DNA of 23,170 nt from Silene noctiflora (Eukaryota; Streptophyta; Magnoliopsida; Caryophyllales; Caryophyllaceae), in assembly GCA_009801015.1 (NCBI GenBank), contig VHZZ01002138.1, positions 1 through 23,170 on the forward strand, read 5' to 3'. The translations under genes and the position numbers were made by a program. Shown here piece by piece: positions 19,511 through 23,170 of the stretch. The stretch's first letter is position 1, and each line of letters starts with the position of its first letter. The notes under the pieces were generated by a model. It was given only the letters and a program-made list of their open reading frames with translations. It was not told the DNA's origin and did no database searches.

Positions 19511-20063
19511 TTATTTTTAGATTGTAATTATATCTCGTAATTATAATTTTACAAGTCGCGATAAATATAATTTTATGATTACTCATTTGTAGTAGTTTTA
19601 ATTAGAATATAATCATTGTAATGGCCATGATTAATATTATGTGAAGCGGGATTTGTAATAATACACTTTACGGATTTTAAGGATGCGAATAACAAACTAT
19701 AATGTATAATATATTATACGAACAACATAGTAATAGTAACGTTATTGTGTTAGGTGACGGTTTTGTTGTGGAATACTTTTGAGCTTTGCTACCTTACTGT
19801 CAAGACTTGCTATTTGAGGTAGAATAATTTAATCTGTCATACTGTGGTTTATTTTGATTGAATGCTATGTCTTACTGGATTATTTATGATGTGAGCTATG
19901 GCATGTTGAATTACTGCATTTTATCAATCTGGCATATGCATTTGTTATCGTTTGGTTGTGGGTTGATTTATGAAATTGCACGGTTGCATTCGTTGGCATA
20001 GCATATGCATTGGTATACAGGTTTAACCTGGGCAGACATCATGGTAAGAGCCTTCGGGTGATG

Positions 20064-20071
20064 TATAAATA
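20064..20071 (+). promoter_or_regulatory. Candidate TATA box of the gypsy LTR
   Basis: TATAAATA in the 3' part of the LTR, about 530 bp before its end, a plausible position for the U3/R boundary. Based on motif only. Confidence 0.4.
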
Positions 20072-20605
20072 TCTTACCGGCAGACACCGTTTACATACCT
20101 TCGTGGTGGTGTAGTTCAACTGTTAAGCTGGTATCTCGATGACGATCGAGGCAGACCCGGTCAGGAGGAGGCGGGTGGAAGTTTGGGGATGAGCTCATAA
20201 AAAGGCCTTGGCATTGGATATTCATACTTGTTGCATTATTTGCTGTCTTGATTAATTATCCTACTTAACCGCTAGGTTAACCGTGTATTCATGAACACCT
20301 GTGATGATCCGTAATGGGGAGCAAATCTGACAGGTAACTAAAGGACTCAGTGATGGCATGGGATGGAGAGAGAATGTGGAATACCTACCTAGCTTTTAAA
20401 TCACAGTAGTAGTATCAGTTGTATCGGTTCCGCTGTAATAGTTTTATTTAAAAATTCATGCTGTAACAACTTATTAATTTTTACTTAAAGTACTGTGTTT
20501 CTTTCCTTTGATTATCTACTACTTCGGTTATTCCGAGATGGTAAAACGCTCAATTATCTGAGAAGTCCTAATACAGGCTCTTGGATAAATGGGGGTGTTA
20601 CAAAG

Positions 20606-20618
20606 TGGTATCAGAGCG
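20606..20618 (+). promoter_or_regulatory. Gypsy primer binding site (tRNA-iMet type)
   Basis: TGGTATCAGAGCG, complementary to the 3' end of initiator tRNA-Met apart from the last base, three bases after the LTR terminal CA. It sets the 5' LTR boundary and the plus orientation of the element. Confidence 0.92.
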
Positions 20619-21233
20619 AACGATCATCAGGCCTAAGCCAATGAATAATTGAACATAGGAAGAGTCAAATAAAATGAACCCCGGGATAGAAACTGATAGG
20701 AGCCCCAAAAGGGAATGGGATAAGTTAGGGGCCCCCTCACACCAAACCATGGCCCCTTTCAGTTCTGACCCGGGAACCGAATGAGAGAAACTTGAGAAGA
20801 AGGGTAGTCTAGGTGTCGACTTGATATGATATCGTACTAACTTTTCTGCAGGGAAATGAGCAAGGTAAGTAAATTGGATGTGTAAGTGGTCATAAACTGG
20901 TATGATATGATTATATAGTTAATGTTTTAAGAAAATGATGTATGCTAATGATGTTCATGAGATTATTTGATTATGTGATTGCGTGCTATAACATCATGTC
21001 TAGAGATATGCGGTTAATTGATCCCTGAGCCCTTAGGTAGAAAGATGTAGTCAGAAAAGATGATAAGCTAGATTGTGACCTAGGGAGTAGCGTGACCATG
21101 GCAGACTAGGAAGGCCAAACCAGTCAACCATATTATGTTTTCTGTTGCAGGAATTAAGTTCTTAATCAAATTTTTTTGGCCCATGTCTAGTAGTAAATGA
21201 GTATTCATAAACCTTGTTCAACTCTTGTAGAAT
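20619..21233 (+). other. Untranslated leader of the gypsy element, with splice-like signals
   Basis: 615 bp between the primer binding site and the gag ATG with no long ORF. It contains a strong donor-like CAAG|GTAAGT at about 20864 and an acceptor-like TTTTCTGTTGCAG ending at 21150, so a leader intron of roughly 290 bp is conceivable. Packaging and dimerisation signals would be expected here but cannot be read from sequence alone. Confidence 0.5.
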
Positions 21234-23170
21234 ATGGCCCTAAGGAGAGACCCATCTGCTGCCAATATCACTCAGGCAGAATTGGACAGACTGTTGGCTA
21301 CTAACGCNGCCTTGATGGCCATGGTCCAAGACAGAGGAGCAATGAACGCATCAAAAATGAGCTCGACGATCTCGAGGCACAACCCAACCAAGTTTGATGG
21401 AGAGGGAGAGTTGTATCTTTTAGGGGAGTGGTGTCGAGAATTCGATAACCTATTCGAGTTGCTGGGTTGCCCGAAGGAGTTGCAAGTGGATCAGGCAGCC
21501 TTCTATTTGAAGGGAAAGGCAGGAAGGTGGTGGAATCGAAGCAAGGGGGCAATTAGGGCAGCGGCTGCAGATAACGGGAGTGAATTCGTGAGCTAGGATG
21601 GGTTCAAAAGAATTTTGGCATCAACCTTCCAACCCGAGCATGTTAAAAGCAAGATAAGGGCCGAGTTTGACACCTTTAAGATGACAGAGGACATGACTGT
21701 AGAAACTTACCACAATAAGTTCATGCAGTTGGCTGAGTATGTTGCTGATTTGGGATTCACGGAGGAGATTTTGGCCATGAGGTTTGAAAAAGGGTTAACA
21801 GTGAATATCAAAAAGAGATTGATGGCAGCAGAGCCCATGGCTGTCGAAGATGTGTACCAAAGGGCCGGTCAAGCTGAGAGGATCTCTGATATGTTAAAGG
21901 AGGAAAAGAAAGAGAAGAACGAGAAAACAAAAGCTAAGACCGGTAATGATGGCCCCGGAAACAAGAAGCAGAACTCGAACAGATACAGTTCATATTTTGC
22001 TAACATTGCACCAGTTGGGGGAAGCAGTCGGGGTGGAAGTGGTCATATAACGCCAAGGACGGCCAGTGGAGGACCTACCTGTTTCCGGTGTGGGAGGGTT
22101 GGACACAAGAGAGTGGATTGTAGGGCAGATTTGGGAACTCAAGGGAGGAGCCGCTACCAAGGGAACCAGAGTGGAGGATTCCGAACACCAGCGCCGAGTT
22201 TTGGAAGGAGTTCAATATCGGGGATTAATAGCAATCAGAGAATTTACAACAGTTACCCGAACCAAAACCGTAACCCAGGGAAACAGAGTAACAGCCAAGG
22301 CTATGGGAATTTACAGAGGAGGCTTAATGAGGTCAGTTAGCAGAGCGGTGCGGCCTCAGCCAGTCAAAGTGGGGTGAAGTCGAGTGGGAAACGGTTTGCT
22401 ATGGGAAAGGAAGCTGCTGCAGAGGACGCCCATGTTGTTACGGGTACATTTCTTGTTCATTCAAAACCTAACTTTGTCTTGTTCGATTCCGGAGCATCGC
22501 ATTCTTTTATTTCCACTGAGCATGCCAAAGCCTTAGGTCTAGAGGCTTTTGACCGAATTGCTGATTCTGTGACAGTACCATCTGGGGAATCCATACCCTA
22601 TGATAGAGTTTATAAGGACGTGGTTATTAAGGTGGGTGAGGTGAACTTTGAGTCAGACCTTATCGAGTTTCCACAGGGGGGATTTGAGGTAATCTTGGGA
22701 ATGGACTGGTTAGGGAAGTACAAAGCTTTCATTGACTGTCACCAAAAGAAAATTTCCTTGAAGGGACCCAAGGGAGTGAGGGTGTCTTACCGGGGATTCG
22801 TAGTGAAACCAAAGGTAAAACTTATAACTGTGAACACCCTTAAAACCTGCTTAAAGAGGAAGGATGAGCTGATCTTATGTCATGCGTGGGATACTCGAGA
22901 GGACATACCCCAAGATTGTGATATTGAGGTCGTGAGAGAATTCCAAGAGGTATTTCCGGAGGAAATTCCTGGGCTACCGCCTAAGCGAGACTTAGATTTT
23001 AATATCGACCTGAAACCGGGAACTGGACCAATTTCCAAGGCACCTTACCGTATGGGACCTAAAGAGATGGAGGAGCTCAAGAAGCAATTGGGAGAACTCT
23101 TGGAGAAGGGCTATGTGAGGCCGAGTGTGTCACCGTGGGGAGCACCTGTATTGTTCGTGAAGAAAAAGGA
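21234..23170 (+). pseudogene. Ty3/gypsy gag-pol (gag, zinc knuckle, protease, start of RT), two in-frame TAG codons, cut by window edge
   Basis: Single-frame polyprotein from ATG 21234 to the window end. Gag: residues 1-120 include KFDGEGE, EWCREFDNLF and AAFYLKGKAGRWW (retrotransposon gag domain), continuing after a TAG at 21594-21596, where family gags usually have Trp (EFVSW), with VETYHNKFMQLAEYV and MRFEKGL. The nucleocapsid zinc knuckle CFRCGRVGHKRVDC is at 22080-22121 (CX2CX4HX4C). A second TAG at 22338-22340 (after RRLNEVS) looks like a mutated Gln codon. The aspartic protease has FDSGASHSFIS with catalytic Asp at 22485, then ILGMDWL. Reverse transcriptase begins near 23030 with APYRMGPKEMEEL, then GYVRPSVSPWGAPV, and stops before its catalytic motif. 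One gag-pol frame fits Tekay/Del chromoviruses. The element copies itself through RNA; this copy is probably defective unless the TAGs are consensus errors. An N lies at 21308. Confidence 0.92.

Larger units (their letters stand above)
17995..20602 (+). mobile_element. 5' LTR of Ty3/gypsy chromovirus (Tekay/Del-like)
   Basis: The inner end GGGGGTGTTACA (to 20602) is fixed by the primer binding site three bases later. The outer end is taken at TGTAACAGCC (17995), which makes a perfect seven-base inverted repeat with TGTTACA. An alternative start is TGTAATAACCCG at 18058. The length of about 2.6 kb is long for a gypsy LTR. Contents: an AT-rich start, a G/T-rich GGTGGT-type middle (18500-19400), a short-period TTCGTTTAAT repeat (19417-19510), and a promoter-like TATAAATA at 20064-20071. 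An ambiguous N is at 19407. The partner LTR is beyond the window. Confidence 0.75.

Noticed and set aside
18058..20602. Alternative gypsy LTR start at TGTAATAACCCG
   Set aside because: TGTAACA at 17995 gives a perfect inverted match to the terminal TGTTACA, whereas 18058 has a mismatch; not excluded without the 3' LTR.

Overview
The window is plant nuclear DNA, almost certainly from a eudicot. It has one intron-rich gene with a polyglutamine N-terminus, canonical GT-AG introns, AT-rich intergenic DNA, and several plant transposon families that still show their termini and target-site duplications. A SINE-like tract and frequent TACGGAGTA-type motifs recall Caryophyllales repeats; that placement is an impression from memory, not a demonstration.

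Layout. (1) 1-2023, minus strand: the 5' end of a Ty1/copia (SIRE/Maximus-like) retrotransposon, comprising a gag fragment with one frameshift, a tRNA-iMet-type primer binding site at 642-654 and its LTR. (2) 2456-6085, minus strand: a decayed Mutator-like (MULE) transposase gene with an N-terminal FAR1 DNA-binding domain. It is split by a complete 1328-bp solo LTR (3183-4510) flanked by an exact 5-bp duplication, GTGAT; removing the insert rejoins the transposase reading frame. (3) 6509-14282, plus strand: the only host gene, encoding TFIID subunit 12 (TAF12b/EER4 type). I reconstruct eight coding exons and 679 residues, with a C-terminal histone fold. Introns 2, 3, 4 and 5 each carry a MITE-like or foldback insertion, intron 6 has a shorter inverted repeat, and a probable 3' UTR intron carries a SINE-like sequence. 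(4) About 15914-17062: a non-autonomous element with long terminal inverted repeats, containing a 31-bp-period array of alternating short palindromes. (5) About 17995 to the window end, plus strand: a Ty3/gypsy (chromovirus, Tekay/Del-like) retrotransposon with a roughly 2.6-kb 5' LTR, a primer binding site, a leader, and one gag-protease-RT frame interrupted by two TAG codons and cut off at the window edge.

Functionally, one basal transcription factor gene sits in a nest of transposons. The MULE gene and TAF12 are head to head, with 423 bp between their start codons. No bacterial-type operon, CRISPR array, tRNA or rRNA gene was seen. The least expected structures are the palindromic 31-bp array, a palindromic repeat array in the solo LTR's presumed U3 enhancer region, and the clean LTR insertion into the MULE catalytic core.
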